In this document: piece after piece, positions 15,556-23,261 of the stretch
How the letters are laid out: the number at the start of each line of letters is the position of its first letter
How positions within the stretch are numbered: the stretch's first letter is position 1
Assembly: GCA_910577225.1 (NCBI GenBank)
Contig: CAJTMV010000010.1
Location: 1-64,000, forward strand
Direction: 5' to 3'
DNA from: an uncultured Eubacterium sp.
GTDB lineage: Bacteria; Bacillota; Clostridia; Lachnospirales; Lachnospiraceae
Length of the DNA stretch: 64,000 bases
The notes under the pieces: model-generated
The model's input: only the letters and a program-made list of their open reading frames with translations
What the model was told of the DNA's origin: nothing
The model's database searches: none
Position numbers and translations under genes: made by a program

Positions 15556-17712
15556 TCAGATCTCATACCAGAGAATCTGATTCGGCTCCATCGTAAGCGC
15601 AAAACTGGAACCGTCACCGCGGTAAATAACCGTATTTTGTGTTTCGTCCGTATTATTTACCACACAATACCTGCCGGTTTCCACATACGCATGCGCTTCC
15701 ACATGAATATTTTCTGAAAACCAGCAATGCAGCCTGTCTTCCTGCCCCGCACTCCATAAAACAGCGCGATGCAGCAGCCGGTTATTCGTAAAATTATATG
15801 GCAGTCCGCTGATATAAACGGCGCGTCCTTTTCCAAAACTGTTTACGGCAAGCTGTACGTTCCTGTCGCTGGCAGCTAAAATCTGAGCGCCTTCCAGCGC
15901 ATAGATATTTTTCTTACCCTCGCCAAAATCCAGCCCATCCGCAGCGTCTTCCATAATAAAATGCGGATGCTCTTCCCAGTTATACTTATCATAGCCTAAC
16001 GTAAATCCGCGCTCCTCTTCCACGCCGAATACGCCTGCCAGCTGGAAAAACCTGCCGTTCGCCTGATGCGCCGAAGGCTCCCCGACGCCGATGATGCCGC
16101 CGCCTTCATAAACAAACTGTTTTACCGCGCACGATATGACAGGATTGCACCACCATTCTCCTCCGGTATGAGCCGTGTCTGCGTCTCCGACATTGATCAG
16201 CACATCAAACTGACGCAGCAAATCCGGGTCCTGCATCACATCCTCAAAGCTGATAAAGCTGACGTCGAACGGAGCGCCGGACAACGCCTCTATCACACCG
16301 GCATACGAATAATTCTGCGGAAAATAAATCGCATGGTGTACCATATGACATCCCCAGGAACGCATTTTGCCCCAGCAGTTTAACACCGCGACTTTTCCGG
16401 CGCAGTAAGGTCTGCTGCCTGCAATATTTTCATACAGCTGACGAAATTCGCTGCAGACCGCTTCCACATATTCCACAAATTCCGGAAAATCCAGCGCCAG
16501 CTTCAAATATCCGCCGTATCCAATCCGGTCGACCGGTTTGCGCAAAATCGCGCGTCGGGCAGTCACCCAGTTTTCTTTCGCTTCTTTTACCGGATCTCCC
16601 CCTTCATAAAACGTATCTGGGAAGAAATACGGCAGCAGACGCCCTTCGGTATAGTTTACGCCCTGAATATCGCTGATCAGACGCAGCGTCGCCCCGTTGC
16701 CGACGCTGCCGACCACCGCGTCCAGTCCGATCTTTGCAAATTCTTCAAGATATGGCTCTGTCCCGATCCAGTGATCTCCCAAAAACATCATCGCTTCTTT
16801 CTGATGCTCATGCGTAATCTCCACCATCTCTTTTACAATCTTTGCCACTTCTCTTGTCTGAAACGCGATAAAATCCATGTATTCTTTGGATGGTATCCGG
16901 TACTGGCCGTTGTAATAGCCCTGGTCGATAATATATTCCGGCCGGAACGGATACCCGGCTTCTTTTTCAAACTGCTCTAAAATATACGGGCTGACCGACG
17001 CGGAATACCCATACCAGTCCACATATTTTTCCCGCCGCAGCTCGTCGAATATCAGCGTAAACTGATGAAAAAATGTCGTATACCGCAGTACGTCCACATA
17101 CGGATGTTCTTCGATAAACTTCTCCAGACGCTTCATCGTAAACGCATGCGTCAGCGGCTGGCGCACATCGAACGTCATCTGATGCTCCACGCCTTCCCAG
17201 TTATTGATCGTGGCGTTATACATATGCACCGGATCCCAGATAATATAGGCAAGAAAGCTGACTGTATAATCATGATATGGCACGCTCTTTACGCATACCT
17301 GCCCGCCTGCCTCGTCAAAGCTCCAGTCCGTAACCGGTACGACCGTGCCGGTACTTCGATCGATCACTTCCCACCAGCGGGTAATATCGTCTCTGGTATT
17401 TAACATCAGCATATCCGGATGCAGTCCTTTCATCAGCGGAATCTGCAGCTCTTCATCAAAAGCCGTATAGGCCGGCGTCATCACGTACATCTGCTGAATT
17501 TCCTGCGGATGCTCCCTGGCCCAGTCATTGTCTTTTCTTGTCGTATAATACGTTGCATAAACCTTTAGTCCCGCATCTTTTAATTCTGCAGGAAATTCCG
17601 TACCGTCACAGTCACGTACCGCATCTGCGCCCCATTTTTTGGCAAGCCGCACGGTATCGTTTACAACATCCATATCTGTCGGTATTGTTACGCGTCCTTT
17701 CATCTGTTCCAT
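15556..17712 (-). CDS. lnpA: 1,3-beta-galactosyl-N-acetylhexosamine phosphorylase (GH112)
   Basis: A 718-residue cytoplasmic enzyme that phosphorolyses galacto-N-biose (mucin core) or lacto-N-biose (milk oligosaccharides) to galactose-1-phosphate and GalNAc or GlcNAc. It begins with the family-typical segment KGRVTIPTDMDVVNDTVRL and WGADAVRDCDGTEFP, and continues with NNWEGVEHQMTFDVRQPLTH and MFLGDHWIGTEPYLEEF. The length is normal for GH112. GGAGGG lies 8 bases before ATG. It follows an N-acetylhexosamine 1-kinase gene, forming the first two steps of the GNB/LNB pathway. The uridylyltransferase and epimerase steps are not in the window. GNB versus LNB preference cannot be judged. Confidence 0.95.
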   Translation of the reverse strand: MEQMKGRVTIPTDMDVVNDTVRLAKKWGADAVRDCDGTEFPAELKDAGLKVYATYYTTRKDNDWAREHPQEIQQMYVMTPAYTAFDEELQIPLMKGLHPDMLMLNTRDDITRWWEVIDRSTGTVVPVTDWSFDEAGGQVCVKSVPYHDYTVSFLAYIIWDPVHMYNATINNWEGVEHQMTFDVRQPLTHAFTMKRLEKFIEEHPYVDVLRYTTFFHQFTLIFDELRREKYVDWYGYSASVSPYILEQFEKEAGYPFRPEYIIDQGYYNGQYRIPSKEYMDFIAFQTREVAKIVKEMVEITHEHQKEAMMFLGDHWIGTEPYLEEFAKIGLDAVVGSVGNGATLRLISDIQGVNYTEGRLLPYFFPDTFYEGGDPVKEAKENWVTARRAILRKPVDRIGYGGYLKLALDFPEFVEYVEAVCSEFRQLYENIAGSRPYCAGKVAVLNCWGKMRSWGCHMVHHAIYFPQNYSYAGVIEALSGAPFDVSFISFEDVMQDPDLLRQFDVLINVGDADTAHTGGEWWCNPVISCAVKQFVYEGGGIIGVGEPSAHQANGRFFQLAGVFGVEEERGFTLGYDKYNWEEHPHFIMEDAADGLDFGEGKKNIYALEGAQILAASDRNVQLAVNSFGKGRAVYISGLPYNFTNNRLLHRAVLWSAGQEDRLHCWFSENIHVEAHAYVETGRYCVVNNTDETQNTVIYRGDGSSFALTMEPNQILWYEI

Positions 17713-17804
17713 AAAAACCCTCCGTAAAGACTATAAATCCCATTTTGTTATTTGTATGATCATCCGCCGCCTGCCGATTCCGTCCAGTCATTCAGACAGT
17801 CCGG

Positions 17805-18893
17805 TCAGCAGACTCTGCTTACGATTTCTTTCATTTGTTCCCATTTACGCTCCATATCCGCTGTCAGCGCCAGCTGCGTCCGGCAGCGGTCCAGGTTGTG
17901 ATGTTCTTTGTGAATCCGAAAATACGTATCTCCCGAAAGATAATCCGCCAGAAACCGCATGCCGCATTCCATCGTCATCATCTTTGCTCCCATCGGCAGC
18001 ATTTCCAGTTCTTTTTTCGTAAGGCTCCCCTGGCATCCTTTTAAAAATCCGTTTACGTATTGCTCGTAAAGTCCCAGATCCAGCGACACTTTGGAAAGAT
18101 CGGTCTCATCCTCGGCTGCCGTATTTGCGCCAAAGCGGATCGAATCTCCAAAATCATTGACAGATAATCCCGGCATAACCGTATCCAGATCTATCACACA
18201 TACGCCCTTCCCAGTCTTTGCGTCCAGCATTACATTGTTCAGCTTCGTATCATTATGCGTTACCCGAAGCGGCAGCTCCCCTGCCTTCTGCAAATCGGTC
18301 AGTACCGACAGTTCCTGTTCCCGTTCCATCAGAAAATCGATTTCTTTGCGCGCCAGAGCCACGCGTCCCATCACATCCTTGTTAACCGCCTGACAAAAAT
18401 CTGCAAACCGTTTCGGCGTATTGTGAAAATCAGGAATCGTCTCGTGCAGCGTTTCCGCCGGATAATCCGACAGCAGAGACTGAAACGTCCCGAACGCCAG
18501 CGCGCTCTCATAAAAATCTCCCGGACTGCGCACCGCGTCATAGCTGACCGCATTTGAAATAAACCGGTACATCCGGTAACAATCGCCTTCTGCCCGACAG
18601 TAGCTGGCGCCATCCTTTGTCGGAATGACCTGCAGCGCTTCCCTCTCAAAATCGCCGCCTGCCGCTTTGATTTTCTTTCTTAAATAATCGGTCACACCGA
18701 CAATGTTTTCCATCAGTCCGTCCACATCATGAAAGATTTCCGTATTAATCCGCTGCAGAATATACTTTTCCCGTTGTCCATCCTTCTCCATTTCTACAAG
18801 CTCCGTCCGGTTGATATGGCCGCTGCCATATTCCTGAACGCCGGCAATGGTTCCTTCCAATGCAAACAGCTGTACAATTTCGTGTTTATCCAT
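17805..18893 (-). CDS. nahK: N-acetylhexosamine 1-kinase (APH fold)
   Basis: A 362-residue kinase that phosphorylates the GlcNAc/GalNAc released by the phosphorylase at C1. It has the aminoglycoside-phosphotransferase fold with the catalytic loop THNDTKLNNVML (212-223, HND) and the metal-binding DLDT (235-238), and the NahK-type N-terminal segment EYGSGHINRT (21-30). AAGGGGGGA precedes ATG. It lies 92 bases upstream of the GH112 gene in the same direction, as in other GNB/LNB clusters. Confidence 0.93.
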   Translation of the reverse strand: MDKHEIVQLFALEGTIAGVQEYGSGHINRTELVEMEKDGQREKYILQRINTEIFHDVDGLMENIVGVTDYLRKKIKAAGGDFEREALQVIPTKDGASYCRAEGDCYRMYRFISNAVSYDAVRSPGDFYESALAFGTFQSLLSDYPAETLHETIPDFHNTPKRFADFCQAVNKDVMGRVALARKEIDFLMEREQELSVLTDLQKAGELPLRVTHNDTKLNNVMLDAKTGKGVCVIDLDTVMPGLSVNDFGDSIRFGANTAAEDETDLSKVSLDLGLYEQYVNGFLKGCQGSLTKKELEMLPMGAKMMTMECGMRFLADYLSGDTYFRIHKEHHNLDRCRTQLALTADMERKWEQMKEIVSRVC

Positions 18894-18922
18894 GTGACTG
18901 TCCCCCCTTCTTATAAATATTT

Positions 18923-18951
18923 ATTTTACCATAGAACGCCGAATATTGAAA
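18923..18951 (-). promoter_or_regulatory. Probable promoter of nahK-lnpA
   Basis: Minus strand: TTTCAA (18946-18951), a 17-base spacer and TAAAAT (18923-18928), about 30 bases before the kinase start. The -35 is weak, which would allow control by an activator. Confidence 0.45.
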
Positions 18952-19154
18952 CTAAAAAATTTATTCTTTTCATCAGCGAAAATTATGTTTGGATTAAATT
19001 TTATATATAAAATTGAACCATTGATGAAACGACAGGTAAAGACCAGAAATGTTAATTCCTGTTGCTTGCCAGTCCTGCCGTTTATGGATACACTATCAGG
19101 GAACGAGATGCAAATATCAACCAAAAATCTATCAAAAAAGGATGGTGTATCAAA

Positions 19155-20051
19155 ATGCTTCAGCATAATATACGAAAGTATCGAAAAGAAAAAGGCTTTA
19201 GCCAGGAAGAACTGGCTGTCCGGCTCCACGTTGTCCGCCAGACAATTTCCAAATGGGAAAAAGGACAATCCGTTCCCGATGCCGCGGTCTTAATCGATCT
19301 GGCCGGGGTACTCGAACTTCCCGTCAGCAAACTGCTGGGAATCGAAACGGCAGACCGGCAGACCGAACCTGATATCCATATGCTGACCGAAGAACTGGCC
19401 CGTCTGAATGAGCAGCTGGCGGAAAAATCCCGACAGGTACGTATTGGAAAACAGGTCGATGAAAAGCGTGGGTTCCTCCTGTTTTGCTCCTTTTTGTCCA
19501 TGCTTGCCACACTCGTTATAAAAAATACCGTCGTTTCTATTGTTTTATCCGGTATCTGTCTGCTCGCTGCCATTCTGATCCTGTACCGAAACCTCGCCCT
19601 TTTTACGAGCGTCACGACGGATGATCTTCGTATGCGATCTTTGCGGGCCATTACCATGTTCAACATTTTCACGATAACGGCGGCAATCGCAATCGCTGCG
19701 CTGACTGCCGCCGACATCGTTTCCTTTTCCGAACAGGAAGAAAAACTATACGGGATGCTGGTCCTTTGCTGTATCATGATCGTAACCGGTATGATCGCTC
19801 CGGGACTTCCGTTTACCCGCTACACCGGCCTGCGGCTGCCCTGGACAATTCGTGATCCGGAGACCTTCCATCTGGCACACCGGATACTTGGATGTCTTTC
19901 ACTTCCACTTGTCTTTTTATATGTGGCATGTGCGCTTACGATACCTTATTTTGAAAAAGTCACCCTTACTGTCATTCTGCTTTGGATTGGCATACCGGGC
20001 GCCCTCTCTTACCTGTTCTTTTGGAAAAAAATGCATGGCAGGCATTTTTAA
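19155..20051 (+). CDS. XRE-type regulator with membrane domain
   Basis: A 298-residue protein with an N-terminal Cro/C1-type helix-turn-helix (about 5-58: KYRKEKGFSQEELAVRLHV, RQTISKWEKGQSVPD), a short coiled segment (about 70-95) and four to six hydrophobic helices to the C-terminus. Such membrane-anchored regulators are common in Clostridia; their signals are mostly unknown. AAGGATGG precedes ATG 19155; the in-frame start at 19062 has no ribosome site. It is followed by a terminator. Regulation of the divergent hexosamine kinase operon is possible but unproven. Confidence 0.85.
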   Translation: MLQHNIRKYRKEKGFSQEELAVRLHVVRQTISKWEKGQSVPDAAVLIDLAGVLELPVSKLLGIETADRQTEPDIHMLTEELARLNEQLAEKSRQVRIGKQVDEKRGFLLFCSFLSMLATLVIKNTVVSIVLSGICLLAAILILYRNLALFTSVTTDDLRMRSLRAITMFNIFTITAAIAIAALTAADIVSFSEQEEKLYGMLVLCCIMIVTGMIAPGLPFTRYTGLRLPWTIRDPETFHLAHRILGCLSLPLVFLYVACALTIPYFEKVTLTVILLWIGIPGALSYLFFWKKMHGRHF

Positions 20052-20087
20052 GATTACTGTTCACAGACAAACCTGCAAACAGTAACG

Positions 20088-20130
20088 AAATCCAGCCATT
20101 CAAAGTTTGCCTTCGGCAAAGGCTGGATTT
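20088..20130 (+). terminator. Hairpin terminator after the XRE gene
   Basis: AAATCCAGCC (20088-20097) pairs with GGCTGGATTT (20121-20130), with a nested TTTGCC/GGCAAA stem. The short T-run makes it moderately convincing. Confidence 0.65.
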
Positions 20131-20158
20131 CCTCCTGGCAGAAAAGTTCAAAAAGAGA

Positions 20159-20223
20159 TTGACAACGTTTGTCGCCGATTGTATAATCGAGTTATATAAA
20201 CGGTTTATATAACTCGATTATAC
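20159..20223 (+). promoter_or_regulatory. Consensus promoter overlapped by a 43-bp palindrome
   Basis: TTGACA (20159-20164), a 17-base spacer and TATAAT (20182-20187) form a perfect sigma-A promoter. From 20181 to 20223 runs a perfect palindrome with two 21-bp arms (20181-20201, 20203-20223) around a single G. It covers the -10 box and ends 12 bases before the TetR start, as expected for autorepression. It could hold two TetR dimers. Confidence 0.88.
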
Positions 20224-20235
20224 AGGAGACAGACA

Positions 20236-20823
20236 ATGCCAAAGCAAAGAATTACAAAAGAAACGGTTGTCAATGCAGCTTTCGAAATTGCAAGAACGAG
20301 CGGTATGGAACAGGTAATGGTAAAAAATATCGCCCAAAAAATAGGCTGTTCGGTACAGCCTATTTACAGTTATTGCAAAAATATGGACGGATTACGTCAG
20401 GATGTGACGATGCAGGCCATTCGTTTTATTCAGGAATATATAAAAGCGCACATCGACAAAGACGACCTGTTCCGCAGTACAGGAAAATCATATATTCAGC
20501 TGGCACAGGAAGAACCACATTTATTCAAAATATTTATATTACACCATCGGGAAGGAATTGCATCCCTGAATGATTTATATGAATCGGAGGCGAACCCGCA
20601 CACTGCCGAAATAATTGCCGGCGAACTGCGCATCAGCGTCGCGCAGGCCAGACAGCTGCATTTGAATATGCTCATTTATACGATTGGCATCGGCACTATT
20701 TTCTCTGTAACGACGCCGGGAATATCAGCAGATGAAATCTATATTCAGCAGGAATCTGCCTTTCAGGCGTTTTTAAAACAGGCAGCTGACAAAACGCCCG
20801 CATTGCATGACATTCAGGACTGA
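20236..20823 (+). CDS. TetR family transcriptional regulator
   Basis: A 195-residue regulator with an N-terminal helix-turn-helix (about 8-55: VVNAAFEIARTSGMEQVMVK, IAQKIGCSVQPIYSYCKNMD) and an all-helical ligand domain. AGGAGACAG precedes ATG. It lies directly behind a palindrome-covered promoter and 62 bases before a flavodoxin gene in the same direction, so it probably represses itself and that gene. The ligand is unknown; the flavodoxin partner may point to redox stress or a quinone. Confidence 0.9.
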   Translation: MPKQRITKETVVNAAFEIARTSGMEQVMVKNIAQKIGCSVQPIYSYCKNMDGLRQDVTMQAIRFIQEYIKAHIDKDDLFRSTGKSYIQLAQEEPHLFKIFILHHREGIASLNDLYESEANPHTAEIIAGELRISVAQARQLHLNMLIYTIGIGTIFSVTTPGISADEIYIQQESAFQAFLKQAADKTPALHDIQD

Positions 20824-20885
20824 CAACTGCCGGTGAAAACAACAAAAGATACGAAAGACGTAAGTTTTACAGAAAGGAATCTGCT

Positions 20886-21430
20886 ATGAAAAAAGGAATC
20901 ATCGTTTATCAGTCCAAATACGGGGCCACAAAAAAATACGCCGAATGGCTTCACGATCTGACGCATTTTGACTGTATCGAAACGTCAAAAGCGAACGTAA
21001 ACGACATCGCCGCATACGAAACCGTCCTGTTGTGCGGCGGCCTCTACGCTACAGGAATCGCCGGAATATCATTTCTCAAAAAAAATTTCGACAGACTAAA
21101 AAATAAAAAACTGGCTGTTTTATGCGTAGGAGCTTCTCCTTATGACGCAGATGCCTTGTCTTTCATCAAATCGCGCAATCTGTGCAAAGAACTTGGCTAT
21201 ATTCCGCTTTTTTACGGGCGGGGTGCATGGAACGAGAGCAACATGAAATTTCTGGACCGTACTTTGTGCAAAATGCTGCAAAAATCGATTGCAAAAAAAG
21301 ATCCGGCTACATACGAACCATGGATGGAGGCGCTGATGCATGCCAGGGGGGGCAGAATTGCGACTGGACAGATAAGAGCTATCTGACTCCGTTATTAGAA
21401 TATCTGAAAATTAACGATCAAACAAAATAG
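20886..21430 (+). pseudogene. Flavodoxin-domain protein, frameshifted near the 3' end
   Basis: The frame begins GIIVYQSKYGATKKYAEWL, the FMN phosphate-loop region of flavodoxins of the HemG-like kind, and continues with VLLCGGLYATGIAG. As written it ends at 21386 after ARGGRIATGQIRAI. In the +1 frame the expected tail (QNCDWTDKSYLTPLLEYLK) continues to a stop at 21428. The two frames join at a run of seven Gs (21345-21351); one more G restores a protein of about 180 residues. The cause may be sequencing error, slippage-type variation or decay. It was probably an electron-transfer or oxidase-like protein controlled by the upstream TetR regulator. Confidence 0.8.
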
Positions 21431-21456
21431 ATTATCCACGAAAGGAATGGTATCTT

Positions 21457-21864
21457 ATGCCGCCAGCAATACAATCTCAACCGAAAATAATCACTCTGGA
21501 GCAGTATGAAGCTCTTCCAGAGGAACAAAGAGCAGAAGTCTTCGACGGCTTTGTCTATGATATGGCCAGTCCTTCTCAGATTCATCAAAGACTGCTCTTA
21601 AAACTATCTGCTATGCTCGATTCTTACATTGAACGTAAAAAAAGCAAAGCCTGGTAATTCCATCGCCTTTTGATGTAATACTTTCAGAAAAACCGCTTAC
21701 CATTGTCCAGCCTGACATTATGATCATCTGTGACAGTAACCGTTAACTATTTTGAGGAAGACCTTATCCATGTGATATACAGCTTTGACGCCACTATCAA
21801 GGTTAATATCTATGATGATTTATACATCAGCTTCTCAGAAATTTCCGAAATACTGAATATCTAA
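21457..21864 (+). pseudogene. Uma2-type (PD-(D/E)XK) protein, degraded
   Basis: The first 66 codons (ATG 21457 with GAAAGGAA before it) read as a Uma2 N-terminus: ITLEQYEALPEEQRAEVFDG, then SPSQIHQRLLLKLSAML. The frame stops at 21655. The next frame continues the family sequence (VIPSPFDVILSEKPLTIVQP, then DIMIICDSN), and a third piece reads YFEEDLIHVIYSFDATIKV to a stop at 21862. Middle sequence is missing, so there is at least one frameshift and one deletion. Uma2 proteins are multi-copy in many bacteria with unproven nuclease function. Confidence 0.8.
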
Positions 21865-22290
21865 CCAAAATAAACAGCATTCTCAACTGCCGCATCCGGA
21901 TATACCAGGCATAACCCGCGCAAATCGGTTACGGAAGAAGCCGCCGCACAAATCGGCGCCCAAAAACTGCTCCTTGAATTTCGGTATCATCTAAAGATGT
22001 TCCTGCCAGACTCTCAGACGAAGCAGGACAGCAGTCGGTTGAACAACCTAAAAATATCACCTGCGCCTTATGCATACAGGCAGCAGCGCGGTATGAGCCA
22101 TCAAATAGTTGTGAGTAATTCTCTGATCTGCATTGAGAGCGGGTATTTATACTTAGGAAGATTTTTAGAATAAACAATATGCGTTTCCCAACACGTGTCT
22201 AAAAAATCATTCCCACAATCTGCATCCCCGGCTTTGCGGATTAAAAAAACAGGTGTGTCAGATAATCTGTGAGGCTTTGCACAGTTTATT
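21865..22290. other. Non-coding or degenerate stretch
   Basis: Frames are open on both strands (minus 22177-21929 and a plus frame ending near 22172), but none has a ribosome site or recognisable family text. No hairpin with a T-run was found. It is probably decayed sequence continuing from the Uma2 pseudogene. Confidence 0.4.
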
Positions 22291-22839
22291 TTACACACCC
22301 CTAGTCTTGCTGCGCCACTCATCCGCCATGCGCAGAATGCGTGCAATACATGCGCTTTTTCCATTCGTATACGCAATTCTGTCCTGCGGATACTCTCTGG
22401 CCAGACGCTCTTTTAACTCTGCATATTTCTTCGCCTCCTCTTCGTGAACATTCAGATAATCACGCATGTTGATATAATTGTTCCATGCTTCCTGTTTCCA
22501 TATCACTACATGGATATAATGTGTCTGTACCTGATTTTCAGAATCCCCGACGACATATAAATGTTGTCCCGGCTGATCCTGTCTGCGATAAACAATCCCG
22601 TGATTCTTCAGATCGTCGTTGTGTTTCATTATTCTGTCAAAACTGCTCACACCTGCGACAATATCCACAACCGGTTTTGCACAAATGCTTTTTATGGAAG
22701 TACTTCCGATATGCTGTGCATCTGCAAGATCGTCCTTACATATATTTTTTAACCGGGCAATCATTTCCTGCGCTGACTCCTCCCATTCCATCCTGTGAGG
22801 TTCGACGGCAACCGTTCCCTTTTTTAATCCAATTGACAT
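22291..22839 (-). CDS. GrpB family protein (UPF0157)
   Basis: A 182-residue protein of the GrpB/UPF0157 family, related to nucleotidyltransferases, with VEPHRMEWEESAQEMIARL, the core QHIGSTSIKSICAKPVVDI (about 42-60) and a HYIHVV strand. Biochemical function is not well established. ATG 22839 has GGAGA 8 bases upstream; an in-frame start at 22863 lacks one. It is transcribed alone, and a 22-bp tandem array lies directly upstream of it. Confidence 0.9.
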   Translation of the reverse strand: MSIGLKKGTVAVEPHRMEWEESAQEMIARLKNICKDDLADAQHIGSTSIKSICAKPVVDIVAGVSSFDRIMKHNDDLKNHGIVYRRQDQPGQHLYVVGDSENQVQTHYIHVVIWKQEAWNNYINMRDYLNVHEEEAKKYAELKERLAREYPQDRIAYTNGKSACIARILRMADEWRSKTRGV

Positions 22840-22880
22840 ATTATATTCTCCATAAACGCGCATTTTATATACAATAATTC

Positions 22881-23122
22881 AGACTTGCGAATTCACCAGA
22901 CTGACTTTGCAAATCTATCCGTCCGTCTTTACGAATTCGTCAGCCAGTCTTTGAAAATCCACCGCATTGCCTATACGAATTTATCCGTCAGTCTTTGCGA
23001 ATCCATCAGCCAGTCTTTGCGAATCCATCAGCCAGTCTTTGCGAATCCATCAGCCAGTCTTTGCGAATCCATCAGCCAGTCTTTACGAATCCATCAGCCA
23101 GTCTTTGCGAATCCATCAGCCA
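22881..23122. repeat. 22-bp tandem repeat array (11 units)
   Basis: Eleven contiguous 22-base units. Units 6-11 (22991-23122) are near identical, GTCTTTGCGAATCC then ATCAGCCA, with one A variant in unit 10; units 1-5 are diverged. Because 22 is not a multiple of 3, frames through it give a 22-residue repeat in every plus frame, but no ribosome site supports coding. Confidence 0.93.
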
Positions 23123-23162
23123 GCCCCTGAAACAGATCGGCAATTCCACAGGCTGGCTGATG
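23114..23162. other. Inverted repeat using the last array unit
   Basis: CATCAGCCAGCC (23114-23125), part of the last 22-bp unit, is matched perfectly by GGCTGGCTGATG (23151-23162). The hairpin lies about 100 bases after the GH31 stop but has no T-run, so it is not a standard terminator. Confidence 0.6.
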
Positions 23163-23261
23163 ATTACACTTATACTCCGCAATAAACAGCTCTCTGAAAG
23201 ACACAATGTCTGATGGTAAAAACATCCGTCACCGGCATTATATTGTAAGCAAAATCACTTT

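Noticed and set aside
22881..23122. CRISPR array or a repeat protein (LRIHQPVFANPSAS-type text)
   Set aside because: There are no spacers between the 22-bp units. The repeated peptide appears in every plus frame because 22 is not divisible by 3, and no ribosome site precedes it.
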